From positions 1-63,034 of the forward strand of contig JAFVHP010000035.1 of NCBI GenBank assembly GCA_017474455.1: a stretch of DNA of 63,034 bases, written 5' to 3'. This stretch comes from Lachnospiraceae bacterium. GTDB taxonomy: Bacteria > Bacillota > Clostridia > Lachnospirales > Lachnospiraceae. A program made the position numbers and the translations under genes. Positions 34,709-43,022 of this stretch are shown here, piece after piece. The notes below the pieces were generated by a model that saw nothing but the letters and a program-made list of their open reading frames with translations, searched no databases and had not been told where the DNA came from. Positions within the stretch are counted from its first letter, which is position 1, and every line of letters begins with the position of its first letter.

Positions 34709-35770
34709 ATGAAGACAAATAATGATATCAAGCTGGGTGTATCCCTTTACAGTTATCAGGATAACTACTATTTCCACCGCCTTGACGTGGAAGGCTGCAT
34801 CGCTGCAGCTGCCGGCGCAGGCGCAGAAGGTATCGAGATCTTTTCCGATACCATGATCCCTGAATGGCCTTATGTTTCTGATGCATGGATCGACAAGTGG
34901 AATGCATGGATGGAACGCTATGCCGTTAACCCTGTCTGCCTTGACCACTTCTCAGACCGCGCCATGTGGCATGACAAACAGCTCTCCGATGAGCAGATGT
35001 TCGAACGCGGCGTAATGTATATCAAGCTCGCCGCACGCATGGGCTGCAAGGCTATCCGTGTCCTCCATGAAGAGCATATCGGCGCAAAGAGCTTTTCCGG
35101 CTACAAGCTGACCGATTATGACACCATTGCAAGGCTTCTTCCCATTGCTGCCGAATACGACGTCATGCTTGCCCTTGAAGTTCATACAAGGGACGGCGTA
35201 GGCGCTCCTTATCAGCAGAAGTATATCGAACTTGCCGAGAAGACCGGTATCCCTTATGTCGGCCTTCAGCAGGACTTCTCCACATTCAGCTACTGCATCT
35301 CCACAGCGGACATCAAGGGTGCCGTTTACGAAGGCGCTAACGAAGATCTGCTCATGTTCATCCGCGAGAAGCAGAGAGAAGCTTATTTCGCAGGCGAAGA
35401 ATTCGACTACGAAGAGATCCGTGAAAAAGTCGAAGCCATGAAGCCGAATGAGCACGACCAGCAGCTCCTGAGGTTCGTTGTCGGCGGACACGGCCCCCGC
35501 GTACCTTTCAAGCAGCTTTACAAAGATCTTGCGGACAATGCCGCCAAGCTCGTTTACTGCCATGGCAAATTCTATGATATCGACGAGAACGGCCAGGTCG
35601 ACGATATGGATTATCCGAAGATCTTCCAGATCCTTAAGGACAACGGCTACAAGGGCTACATTTCTTCCGAGTTCGAAGGCAACCGCCGCATGAACCAGAT
35701 CGGCTGGTGCGACGAAGTTGAATACGTCAGGAAGCATCAGGCTCTTATGCGCAGCCTTCTGAACTATTGA
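34709..35770 (+). CDS. C-glycoside deglycosidase alpha subunit (TIM barrel), copy 1
   Basis: A 353-residue xylose-isomerase-like TIM barrel. Candidate Mn2+ ligands sit on the usual strands: Glu in LALEVHT, Asp in VGLQQDFST, His in VYCHGKF and Glu in ISSEFEG; the His in EVHT is the likely catalytic base. Homologues paired with DUF6379 proteins (DgpB-DgpC, DfgA-DfgB, CarB-CarC) cleave 3-oxo-C-glucosides such as oxidised puerarin to the aglycone and a sugar enone. This pair lacks a dehydrogenase next to it; one is at 61.0-62.2 kb. A terminator follows. Some members of the family have other keto-sugar isomerase roles. Confidence 0.8.
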   Translation: MKTNNDIKLGVSLYSYQDNYYFHRLDVEGCIAAAAGAGAEGIEIFSDTMIPEWPYVSDAWIDKWNAWMERYAVNPVCLDHFSDRAMWHDKQLSDEQMFERGVMYIKLAARMGCKAIRVLHEEHIGAKSFSGYKLTDYDTIARLLPIAAEYDVMLALEVHTRDGVGAPYQQKYIELAEKTGIPYVGLQQDFSTFSYCISTADIKGAVYEGANEDLLMFIREKQREAYFAGEEFDYEEIREKVEAMKPNEHDQQLLRFVVGGHGPRVPFKQLYKDLADNAAKLVYCHGKFYDIDENGQVDDMDYPKIFQILKDNGYKGYISSEFEGNRRMNQIGWCDEVEYVRKHQALMRSLLNY

Positions 35771-35818
35771 TCTATTGATCGGTTATTGCAACCGGATTCA
35801 GGACTGATTTGAAACTGT

Positions 35819-35847
35819 GGGCAGCCGTTTTCGCGGCTGCCCTTTTT
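35819..35847 (+). terminator. Rho-independent terminator after deglycosidase pair 1
   Basis: Perfect 9-base stem GGGCAGCCG/CGGCTGCCC with loop TTTTCG, followed by five T. It is 48 bases past the alpha-subunit stop and immediately before the next ribosome site, so the DUF4886 gene either has its own promoter or is read through. Confidence 0.9.
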
Positions 35848-35861
35848 CCCGGAGGATTTCC

Positions 35862-36584
35862 ATGAAAAAGATCCTGTTTATCGGCAACAGCTTCACATAC
35901 TTTAATAATATGCCCTTTATCCTGCAGCAGCTCTTCGCCGCAGCCGGTACCGAAGTCTACACAAGGATGGTCGCATACGGCGGATATCATCTTGCCGATT
36001 ATCTGGACCCGGACAGCAGTGCCGGTGACGAAGCCATGCAGGCGCTTGCCGCTTCAGACTGGGATGCTGTCGTTCTGCAGGAACAGAGCCATACCCCCTA
36101 TACGAACAGACCGGCATTCATCGCGTCTGTCCGGACATGGGCGGAAAAGATCAGAAAGACCTGTCCCCGGGCTTTAATACTTCTCTATCAGACCTGGAGT
36201 TACAAAGAGGGTTCCGGGCTCCTTGCGGAAACGATCACAGATACGGATTACACCGGATTTTATGAGGGGCTGAAGGCCGGTTATGAAGAAGCAGCCGCGG
36301 AAGTTGGTGCCGCCGTCATCCCGGTGGGGACCGCCTTCTACCGCATCAGCCGCGAACAGCCCGGTATCGAACTCTTCGCACAGGACAACTATCATCCCAG
36401 CCCCTTCGGCAGCCTCGCGGCCGCCATGACCTTTTACAAATACATAATAAAAGGATCACCGGGACCGGGAGCTGATGTCCCTGATCCGGTGATCCCCGTG
36501 ATCTCTGTTTCCGGCCTTCCGGCCGCGGATGATGTTTCCGTAAAGGAGGCTGCCGTGATCGCCCGGGTCATCTCTTCCGTCTGA
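35862..36584 (+). CDS. SGNH/GDSL-type hydrolase-like protein (DUF4886)
   Basis: A 240-residue protein starting MKKILFIGNSFTYFNNMPF, with GGAGG 6 bases upstream; the GNSFT block is the GDS-like nucleophile motif (Ser). The late NYHPSPFGSLAAA gives the matching His. DWDAVVLQEQSHTPY carries the Gln-Ser typical of DUF4886. No signal peptide, so probably cytoplasmic. Family members are thought to be esterases acting on acylated sugars, which would fit the surrounding glycoside genes, but no substrate is shown. It is convergent with the isomerase at 36608. Confidence 0.75.
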   Translation: MKKILFIGNSFTYFNNMPFILQQLFAAAGTEVYTRMVAYGGYHLADYLDPDSSAGDEAMQALAASDWDAVVLQEQSHTPYTNRPAFIASVRTWAEKIRKTCPRALILLYQTWSYKEGSGLLAETITDTDYTGFYEGLKAGYEEAAAEVGAAVIPVGTAFYRISREQPGIELFAQDNYHPSPFGSLAAAMTFYKYIIKGSPGPGADVPDPVIPVISVSGLPAADDVSVKEAAVIARVISSV

Positions 36585-36607
36585 TCACCTGCGCCCGTCC
36601 CTTATGA

Positions 36608-38083
36608 TCATGCAAACGGATTCTCTGTCGGATAAGGCAGGGAAGCCGGCCTGTTGTATTCTATATCCCCGACTCCCAGGAATTTGAACACTTCAAACAG
36701 GGCCTTGCCGTGATGGCCGAAAGCCACTGCTCCGTGATGGGGATAACGTTTCTGAATCAGTACATGTCTGTAGAACCTGCCCATCTCATGGATGGCAAAT
36801 ACGGCAATACCGCCGAAACTGGTCGTAGCCACAGGCAGGATCTCGCCTTCCGCGATATAGGAACGGAGCACGCCGTCGCTGTCGCACTGCAGACGGTAGA
36901 AAGTGATCTCGCCGGGTGCGATATCGCCTTCCAGCGTCCCTCTTGTAAAGTCAGGCTCAGAACCTTCGGGTTCCAGCAGACGGTGCTGGATCAGCTGGTA
37001 TTTCACCGCACGGTCCGCACACATCTTGCAGCTGGGCGTATTGCCGCAGTGGAAGCCCATGAATGTATCCGTCAGCGTATAGTCGAATTTGCCTTTAATC
37101 TGTTCTTCCCACATCTTTGCAGGCACGGAATTGTTGATATCCAGCAGGGTGACCGCATCGGCACTTACACAGGCACCGATATACTCGCTGAGCGCACCGT
37201 AGATATCCACTTCACAGGATACGGGAATGCCGCGGGAAGCAAGGCGGGAATTCACATAGCAAGGTTCAAAACCGAACTGTTCCGGGAATGCGGGCCAGCA
37301 CTTGTCGGCAAACGCTACATATTTACGGGCTCCTTTGTGCCCTTCCATCCAGTCGGTCAGTGTCAGTTCAAACTGTGCCATGCGCTCCAGAAGGTCCGGA
37401 TAGTATCTTCCTTCTCCCATCTCCGCAGCCATTTCCTCACACAGCGCACCGATCCGTTCGTCACCGGCATGCGCCTTATAACTGACCAGCAGATCCAGTT
37501 CGGAATTCTCTTCGATCTCTACACCCAGCTCATAAAGCCCTTTGATGGGGGCGTTGCAGGCAAAGAAATCCTGCGGTCTGGGACCGAATGTAATGATCTT
37601 CAGATTCTTAACACCGATAACGGCTCTCGCGATTGGAATGAAATCAGTGATCATACCCGCGATATCCTGCGCTGTGCCGACCGGATACTCCGGAATATAG
37701 CCTTTCAGATGGCGCATACCCAGGTTGTAAGAGCAGTTGAGCATACCGCAGTAGGCGTCGCCGCGCCCGTTGATCAGATCGCCGTCGCCTTCGGCCGCAG
37801 CCACGAACATGCACGGACCGTCAAAGTGTTTTGCGATCAGTGTTTCAGGCGTCTCAGGGCCGAAATTGCCGAGAAATACGACCAGGGCGTTGCAGTCTGC
37901 CGCTTTTACGTCAGCGACCGCATCCAGCATGTCTTTTTCATTCTCTACCGTTACCGGGCACTCGTACAGACCGCCTTCGCATGCCCTGACAATAGCTTCA
38001 CGGCGCGCGATGGACAGCGCGATCGGGAAACAGTCTCTCGAAACAGCGATGATTCCGAGTTTTACTTCAGGTATATTCTGCAT
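36608..38083 (-). CDS. L-fucose/L-arabinose isomerase family protein
   Basis: A 491-residue sugar isomerase-fold protein. The start is at MQNIPEVKLGI (38083), where GGAGG lies 6 bases upstream; the longer frame to 38122 has no site. LGIIAVSRDCFPIALSIARR and VVFLGNFGPETPETLIAKHF match the N-terminal domains of the fucose/arabinose isomerase superfamily, and GFHCGNTPSCKMC near residue 380 and the C-terminal YPHHGAVAFGHHGKALFEVF are typical of its divergent branch. The exact sugar is unknown. Linkage to deglycosidase pair 1 suggests a role with released or modified sugars. Confidence 0.8.
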   Translation of the reverse strand: MQNIPEVKLGIIAVSRDCFPIALSIARREAIVRACEGGLYECPVTVENEKDMLDAVADVKAADCNALVVFLGNFGPETPETLIAKHFDGPCMFVAAAEGDGDLINGRGDAYCGMLNCSYNLGMRHLKGYIPEYPVGTAQDIAGMITDFIPIARAVIGVKNLKIITFGPRPQDFFACNAPIKGLYELGVEIEENSELDLLVSYKAHAGDERIGALCEEMAAEMGEGRYYPDLLERMAQFELTLTDWMEGHKGARKYVAFADKCWPAFPEQFGFEPCYVNSRLASRGIPVSCEVDIYGALSEYIGACVSADAVTLLDINNSVPAKMWEEQIKGKFDYTLTDTFMGFHCGNTPSCKMCADRAVKYQLIQHRLLEPEGSEPDFTRGTLEGDIAPGEITFYRLQCDSDGVLRSYIAEGEILPVATTSFGGIAVFAIHEMGRFYRHVLIQKRYPHHGAVAFGHHGKALFEVFKFLGVGDIEYNRPASLPYPTENPFA

Positions 38084-38204
38084 TTTTACCTCCATACATA
38101 AAAAGTCCGCTGCTTGTTTCAATACCTTCTATTTTATCCCTGCCTGCTTTCATTGCCGTAACATTACCGCAGACAGATCCTCTAAAATGATGATAGCGTT
38201 CTCC

Positions 38205-39314
38205 TTACCTTTGAGCAAGTGCCAGTTCATCCACGATCCGTTCTACCTGTTCTCTCTTTTCAAACAGGACACAGCCGCCGGCATGGTCTTCTTCCAGCAG
38301 GTGTTCCGCTTTCAGGGTCTCGAACAGGCGGGAGCGGATAGCATCCTTCAGGGAAGTATCCTTTACATTGATGTCTGAATACGCGGAAAACGGACACGGT
38401 TCAGCCCCTCCGTGGGAATTGATATGGAAGAAACCCCTTCCAGCCGCGAGGCATCCGCCGGTCCCTTTTTCATCGCCGGGAAAGGCAATGAAGATCATAT
38501 CTTCTCTTTCTTTCCTGAGTTCCTGCATACGCGCCTCGATATATGCCCTGTCACCGTCATCAGGCGCAAGGTGCCTGCTGTCATCGGTCACGGGTACAAA
38601 TTCAACAAAAATGACCGCCTTGCAGCCGCGCTGCGAAAGCGTATCCAGGAATCCGTCAGACATCGCTTCTTCAAGATTCTCCTTTGTGACCGTTACGGAC
38701 GCGCCGAAAATAAGGCCCTTTTCGTTCAGCTTTTCCATATTGCCGATGAGTTTTTCATATACGCCCTGCCCTCTTCTTATATCCGTTTCTTCCTTTCCGC
38801 CTTCAATGCTCATAACAGGCAGAAGGTTCCGGCATTTATCGAACATGGCAAAGCTTTTCTCATTCATGAATGTCCCGTTCGTAAAGATCGGGAACAGGAT
38901 ATTCTGCATCGTACCGGCCACTTCGATGATGTCCTTCCTGAACATCGGTTCACCGCCGGCAAGAAGTATAAAGCTGACGCCGAGATCATCCGCTTCCCTG
39001 AATATTCGCAGCCATTCATCCCCTGTCAGCTGCGCGACAGGTTCGGTATCGACAGTGGCGTGGTTATGCCGTGAATAACATCCTGCACAGTGAAGGTTGC
39101 AGCTCGATGTGATGCTGGCGATCAGGAATGGCGGCACATGCAGCCCTTCCTTTTCTTCCCTGAGGCGCTTGTTCGTCGCTTTCGCACTGGCCGCGGCAAA
39201 CTTTGCCATGAACGCGCTTTCCCTGGGATTGCGGAAAGTCGCCTTTACTGCGTCCCTGACAAGTTTTTCAACATTCTTCGCCAGATACCCCTGTATGTCA
39301 AACTGCTCTTCCAT
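38205..39314 (-). CDS. Radical SAM protein with SPASM-like C-terminus
   Basis: A 369-residue radical SAM enzyme. The 4Fe-4S site is SCNLHCAGCYSRHN (CxxxCxxC) at about residues 72-85, then FILLAGGEPMFRKDIIEVA. The C-terminus has further Cys (GGCLAAGRGFF, AEPCPFSAYSD, AGGCVLFEKR), suggesting a second cluster as in SPASM proteins. An AGGAGA site precedes the start. No precursor peptide gene is recognisable alongside, so a peptide-modifying role is unproven. Related proteins are often annotated only as oxidoreductases. It lies between the isomerase and the zinc transporter, with no clear operon link. Confidence 0.85.
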   Translation of the reverse strand: MEEQFDIQGYLAKNVEKLVRDAVKATFRNPRESAFMAKFAAASAKATNKRLREEKEGLHVPPFLIASITSSCNLHCAGCYSRHNHATVDTEPVAQLTGDEWLRIFREADDLGVSFILLAGGEPMFRKDIIEVAGTMQNILFPIFTNGTFMNEKSFAMFDKCRNLLPVMSIEGGKEETDIRRGQGVYEKLIGNMEKLNEKGLIFGASVTVTKENLEEAMSDGFLDTLSQRGCKAVIFVEFVPVTDDSRHLAPDDGDRAYIEARMQELRKEREDMIFIAFPGDEKGTGGCLAAGRGFFHINSHGGAEPCPFSAYSDINVKDTSLKDAIRSRLFETLKAEHLLEEDHAGGCVLFEKREQVERIVDELALAQR

Positions 39315-39400
39315 GTCTTTTCTCCTGTCGGTTTAATACTGAATTGCCAGTCAGCCGTATCTGCACTATCGCTGCATCCCGCCTTACCGGCAATTCATTT

Positions 39401-40234
39401 TTAACTTTTGATCCATCCGGCCAAACAGCACACAGCAAAGGCCGCGGCGTCGGCCGCTACGATCGTGGAGCCGACCGGTGTCGCGAAAAGGATCGACAGG
39501 ACTATGCCCGCCAATGCGCAGAATACCGAGAGCACAGCCGAGCATATGGTCACCGAACGGAAACTCTTAAAGACCCGCATCGCCGACAGTGCAGGAAAGA
39601 TGACCAGAGCCGAGATCAAAAGCGACCCGACAAGATTCATGGCCAGCACGATGATCACCGCAGTGATGACTGCGATCATCAGATTATACAGCCCGGCGTT
39701 TATCCCTGCTGCCCGCGCGAAGTTTTCATCAAAAGTGACCGCGAAGATCCTGTTATAGAAAAGTATGAAAATGATCACTACAGCTATAGACAGAAAGATA
39801 CACAGCAAAACTTCCGTTTTTGTCAGGGTCAGTATCGAAGTCGAACCGAACAATGTGCTGCAGATGTCCCCTGAAAGGTTCGACGATGTGGAAAAAATAT
39901 TCATCAGAAGATAGCCGAACGCCAGCGCACCGACCGATATCATGGCGATCGCCGCATCCCCCCTGATCTTTGCATTGCTCCCTGTCCTGAGCAGCAGAAT
40001 GGCGCACAGGACCGTGACCGGCAGTACGATCAGCATCTGGTTCGTCAGATTCAGGACCGAAGCGATCGCGACAGCGCCGAACGCCACATGGGAAAGCCCG
40101 TCGCCGATATAGGAGAATCTCTTCAGCACCAGTGTCACACCGAGAAGAGACGAACAGAGAGCGATCAGTACGCCGACGATGAGCGCATACCGTACAAACG
40201 GATACTGCAGATACAGGATCAGTTTCGTCATCAT
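39401..40234 (-). CDS. znuB: Zinc/manganese ABC transporter permease
   Basis: A 277-residue permease of the ZnuB/MntB family with eight or nine hydrophobic segments. SLLGVTLVLKRFSYIGDGLSHV near the N-terminus and ALVIFPALSAMRVFKSFRSV are characteristic. The start is at the MMTKLIL Met (40234), overlapping the znuC stop; a Met four codons upstream lies further into znuC. The specific metal is inferred from the binding protein's His-rich loop and the Fur-family box upstream. Confidence 0.88.
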   Translation of the reverse strand: MMTKLILYLQYPFVRYALIVGVLIALCSSLLGVTLVLKRFSYIGDGLSHVAFGAVAIASVLNLTNQMLIVLPVTVLCAILLLRTGSNAKIRGDAAIAMISVGALAFGYLLMNIFSTSSNLSGDICSTLFGSTSILTLTKTEVLLCIFLSIAVVIIFILFYNRIFAVTFDENFARAAGINAGLYNLMIAVITAVIIVLAMNLVGSLLISALVIFPALSAMRVFKSFRSVTICSAVLSVFCALAGIVLSILFATPVGSTIVAADAAAFAVCCLAGWIKS

Positions 40235-40920
40235 ACCGCTGCCCACCTTCCTGCATCACTGTTCAGATACTCGTCTTTGGTCCCGAAGAATATAACATCA
40301 CCGATATGGAGGATGTGGCTGGCGTATTTCAAAGCCGCATCCATGTCATGAGAGACCATGATCACCGTTACGCCGTTCTTATTCAGGTCCCGGATCAGGT
40401 CATACATTTCCGCGGTAACTACCGGATCCAGGCCTGCTGCCGGTTCGTCCAGAAGCAGGATCCTGCGGGTCGCGCACAAAGCCCTGGCCAGCAGAACTCT
40501 CTGCTGCTGACCGCCGGAAAGTTCACGGTAGCATTTTCCGGATATTCCCTCTATGCCCAGAAGCCTCATATTCTCTTCGGCCAGTTCTTTATCCTTCTTA
40601 GAATAAAAAGGCCGCGAACCGTTTCTTCCCTGGCAGCCGGACAGGACGATCTCGCGGACCGACGCGGGAAAGTCCCGCTGTACGTCTGTCTGCTGCGGCA
40701 GATATCCGATCTCATTCTTTTTCAGTCCTTCACCGGCTGTTATCTTTCCGGCCAGAGGCTCCTGCAGTGAGAGCAGGGTCTTCATGAGCGTCGTCTTGCC
40801 GGAGCCGTTTTCTCCAACAACGCACAGATAATCCCCTTCGTTTACGGTAAAATTCAGATCCTTTACGATCGCGTTCGAATCGTAGCCCAGCGAAAGGCCG
40901 CTTACAGTGATCAATGGCAT
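40231..40920 (-). CDS. znuC: Zinc/manganese ABC transporter ATP-binding protein
   Basis: ATPase of the metal importer, about 229 residues from MPLITVSGLSLGYDS. Walker A VVGENGSGKTTLMKTLLSL, signature ELSGGQQQRVLLARAL and Walker B ILLLDEPAAGLDP are intact. It overlaps znuB by 4 bases and follows znuA by 20 bases. The open frame reaches back to 40944 but the Met at 40920 has a GGAAAG site. Confidence 0.92.
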   Translation of the reverse strand: MPLITVSGLSLGYDSNAIVKDLNFTVNEGDYLCVVGENGSGKTTLMKTLLSLQEPLAGKITAGEGLKKNEIGYLPQQTDVQRDFPASVREIVLSGCQGRNGSRPFYSKKDKELAEENMRLLGIEGISGKCYRELSGGQQQRVLLARALCATRRILLLDEPAAGLDPVVTAEMYDLIRDLNKNGVTVIMVSHDMDAALKYASHILHIGDVIFFGTKDEYLNSDAGRWAAV

Positions 40921-40940
40921 ATCGTGTCTTTCCCGGCGCT

Positions 40941-41969
40941 TCACTCAAGCGCCTGTTTCAGTACGTCCAGGTTCTTTTCCATGATCGAAAGATAGGACGC
41001 GCCGTCTGCTATCTCTTTTGCGGATACCGACTGCATCGAATCCATCGTCAGTATTTTCAGGTCAGGAGAACCCGCGTTTTCCATGACGGTCCTCGCCAGC
41101 TTCTGATCGCTCCCCTCGGTCGTAAGGATGCATTGCAATGACAGTTCAGCCGTCTTTCGGGAAAGGAAAGTGACCGTCTCAAAACTCGCTTCCGTTTCGG
41201 CGGAACAGCCTGGAAAAGCAGCAAAATATGCAAGACCATAATCATCCGTCAGGTAGCGGAACGGAAATCTGTCCGCGAACAGCAGCGTCCTCGTTTCAGC
41301 TGCATCTACTGCTTCCCGGTATTCATGATCCAGCGCGTCCAGCCGGCTGATATACTCCGCCGCATTGTCCGCATAGACGGACGCATGTTCCTGATCAAGT
41401 TCGCATAAAGCGTCCCTGATCGCTTCCGTACAGACCGCCGCATTTCTCAGGGACAGCCAGACATGTTCGTCATAACTGTCTTCGTCTTCGTGATCATGTT
41501 CATGTCCATGATCATCTTCATGATCGTCCCAATGCTCCTCTTCCTGCATGCCCTCAGTTGTTTCCTCCTGCCTTGCCCGGCTGCCCAGGCAGTCCAGAAG
41601 GTCAATGACGACCATATCCCCGTTCACTGCATTGCCGAGCGCATCTTTCACCCATCTGTCGGACTCCCCTCCGACATAGATAAACAGATCACAGTCCGCG
41701 ATCTTAAGGACATCGTCCACAGACGGCTGATAGGAATGAAGGTCCACGCCGCTGCCGCAGAGCAATGTGACCTCAGCGCTGGCCGGATTATTCCCCAGCA
41801 CATTCATGAGCCAGTCATATTCGGGAAAGATAGTTGCCACTATGGAGAGTGTACCGGCATTTCGCCGGTTCCCGGTCTCCTGTGCGCTGCCCGCCTTCCC
41901 GCAGGCTGTGATAAGTGTAGCCAGAATGGAAAAACAAAGGGCAAGCAGAACAGATATTCTTCGTTTCAA
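40941..41969 (-). CDS. znuA: Zinc ABC transporter substrate-binding lipoprotein
   Basis: Cluster A-I metal-binding protein, 342 residues, with lipobox LITAC at about 19-23. The start is TTG (41969): GGAGGC lies 7 bases upstream and no ATG fits. An acidic His-rich loop (DDHEDDHGHEHDHEDED, about 150-166) lies between the two lobes, as in zinc-specific members. Metal ligands are probably the His in DLHSYQPS, the His in DEHVWLS, and an Asp near the C-terminus. First gene of znuABC, behind a Fur-family operator. Confidence 0.92.
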   Translation of the reverse strand: MKRRISVLLALCFSILATLITACGKAGSAQETGNRRNAGTLSIVATIFPEYDWLMNVLGNNPASAEVTLLCGSGVDLHSYQPSVDDVLKIADCDLFIYVGGESDRWVKDALGNAVNGDMVVIDLLDCLGSRARQEETTEGMQEEEHWDDHEDDHGHEHDHEDEDSYDEHVWLSLRNAAVCTEAIRDALCELDQEHASVYADNAAEYISRLDALDHEYREAVDAAETRTLLFADRFPFRYLTDDYGLAYFAAFPGCSAETEASFETVTFLSRKTAELSLQCILTTEGSDQKLARTVMENAGSPDLKILTMDSMQSVSAKEIADGASYLSIMEKNLDVLKQALE

Positions 41970-41988
41970 AAAAAGCCTCCGTCAAAAT

Positions 41989-42009
41989 TGAAAATGATTC
42001 TCATTTTCA
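41989..42009 (-). promoter_or_regulatory. Fur-family operator (probable Zur box) before znuA
   Basis: A perfect dyad, TGAAAATGA-N3-TCATTTTCA, ending 20 bases before the znuA start codon. The shape and length match Fur/Zur/PerR sites, and zinc importers are usually Zur-controlled. It would block znuABC transcription when zinc is plentiful. No fur-family gene is in the window. Confidence 0.8.
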
Positions 42010-42027
42010 CATAACGGATGCAGGAAG

Positions 42028-42906
42028 TCAACTGTTGTTTTCCCTGTTTCCATCAGGACGCAGCATGGAAATGACTGCAATAACGATCATGACCATCATC
42101 AGGATATTCAGGAGAACGGCAGGTACAGATAGGGCGAAGGCACTGCCAAAGACTGCTCCCGCAGAGCCAAAGGTCACGGCACAGACAGTCAGTTTCTGAT
42201 GATAATCGCCTCTTTTATAGACGACCGGCGCACCGCCCATCGGACCTGCGCAGCCCATGACCAGCGTCATGGTCAGCGTAGCCACCGGCGAGAGTCCCAG
42301 CAGCAGAAACACAGCCGTCCCGGCCGGTTTCATCGGTATGCCCAGCATGCTCATATTCCCCCAGATAAAGGAAAAGAGGATCGCGATGAGGAGTCTTATA
42401 CCGGTCAGTTCCATCATTGTTCCTGACGCATCTTTCTGGACGATCATCTTGATAATAAGCGCGGCCAGGGATCCGATCAGCGCAAATCCCATAAAAGTCC
42501 GGATCTTCCGGCCATCCATCCTGCCGACTATAAAGCCTCCGGTCATGGTGCCGACGATCATGGACAGCGCGCAGGTTATGATCGTGATGATCCCGGCCGG
42601 CCTGTCCGAGCGCAGCATGGAAAACGCCATTACAGCACCGGGAGTTACCGCAGCCGCCACGAGTGTCCCGGGGATCTTTCTGCTGTCCGCCAGTTTCATC
42701 CCCCGGATCTCCAGTGTATGGAGAAGATAATCTGACAACCCTAAAGTGGCAAGAAAATAAATCAGGATCTCTATCGGGGCGATCAGCTTTACATTGCCGC
42801 TTTCGCCCCTGACCGTCTCCCGCATTCTGTATGCTTTGATGAGGACCAGGATCCCGAACGATATTCCTGCAATGAGCAGTACATATCCTGCGATCTTCTG
42901 AAACAT
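42028..42906 (-). CDS. Multi-pass membrane permease, TSUP (TauE/SafE)-like
   Basis: A 292-residue hydrophobic protein with about eight or nine membrane segments in two loosely repeated halves. Gly-rich turns (GTMTGGFIVGRMDGRKIRTF; GCAGPMGGAPVVYKRG) recall the TSUP family, which exports small anions or sulfonates, but similarity by eye is limited and other permease families are possible. GGCGGGAC precedes the ATG. It stands alone between znuA and the old-yellow-enzyme gene and is flanked by a strong inverted repeat on its upstream side. Confidence 0.45.
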   Translation of the reverse strand: MFQKIAGYVLLIAGISFGILVLIKAYRMRETVRGESGNVKLIAPIEILIYFLATLGLSDYLLHTLEIRGMKLADSRKIPGTLVAAAVTPGAVMAFSMLRSDRPAGIITIITCALSMIVGTMTGGFIVGRMDGRKIRTFMGFALIGSLAALIIKMIVQKDASGTMMELTGIRLLIAILFSFIWGNMSMLGIPMKPAGTAVFLLLGLSPVATLTMTLVMGCAGPMGGAPVVYKRGDYHQKLTVCAVTFGSAGAVFGSAFALSVPAVLLNILMMVMIVIAVISMLRPDGNRENNS

Positions 42907-42930
42907 CTGTCCCGCCTTTCCTTAACAGCA

Positions 42931-42995
42931 GTGTCCAGCCATGCCGCAGGCAGTTATGAGTTGTACCTGTTACCCTGCTGCGCATGGCTGGACAC
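42931..42995. repeat. Long inverted repeat upstream of the permease
   Basis: 13-base perfect arms (GTGTCCAGCCATG at 42931-42943 and its complement at 42983-42995), extended inward by CGCAG/CTGCG-like pairs with one mismatch. On either strand the tail lacks a long U run. It lies 27 bases past the stop of the flavoprotein gene (43023), so a terminator role is likely. Confidence 0.6.
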
Positions 42996-43022
42996 TTCAT
43001 TCATCACAGCGTTATAAATACT

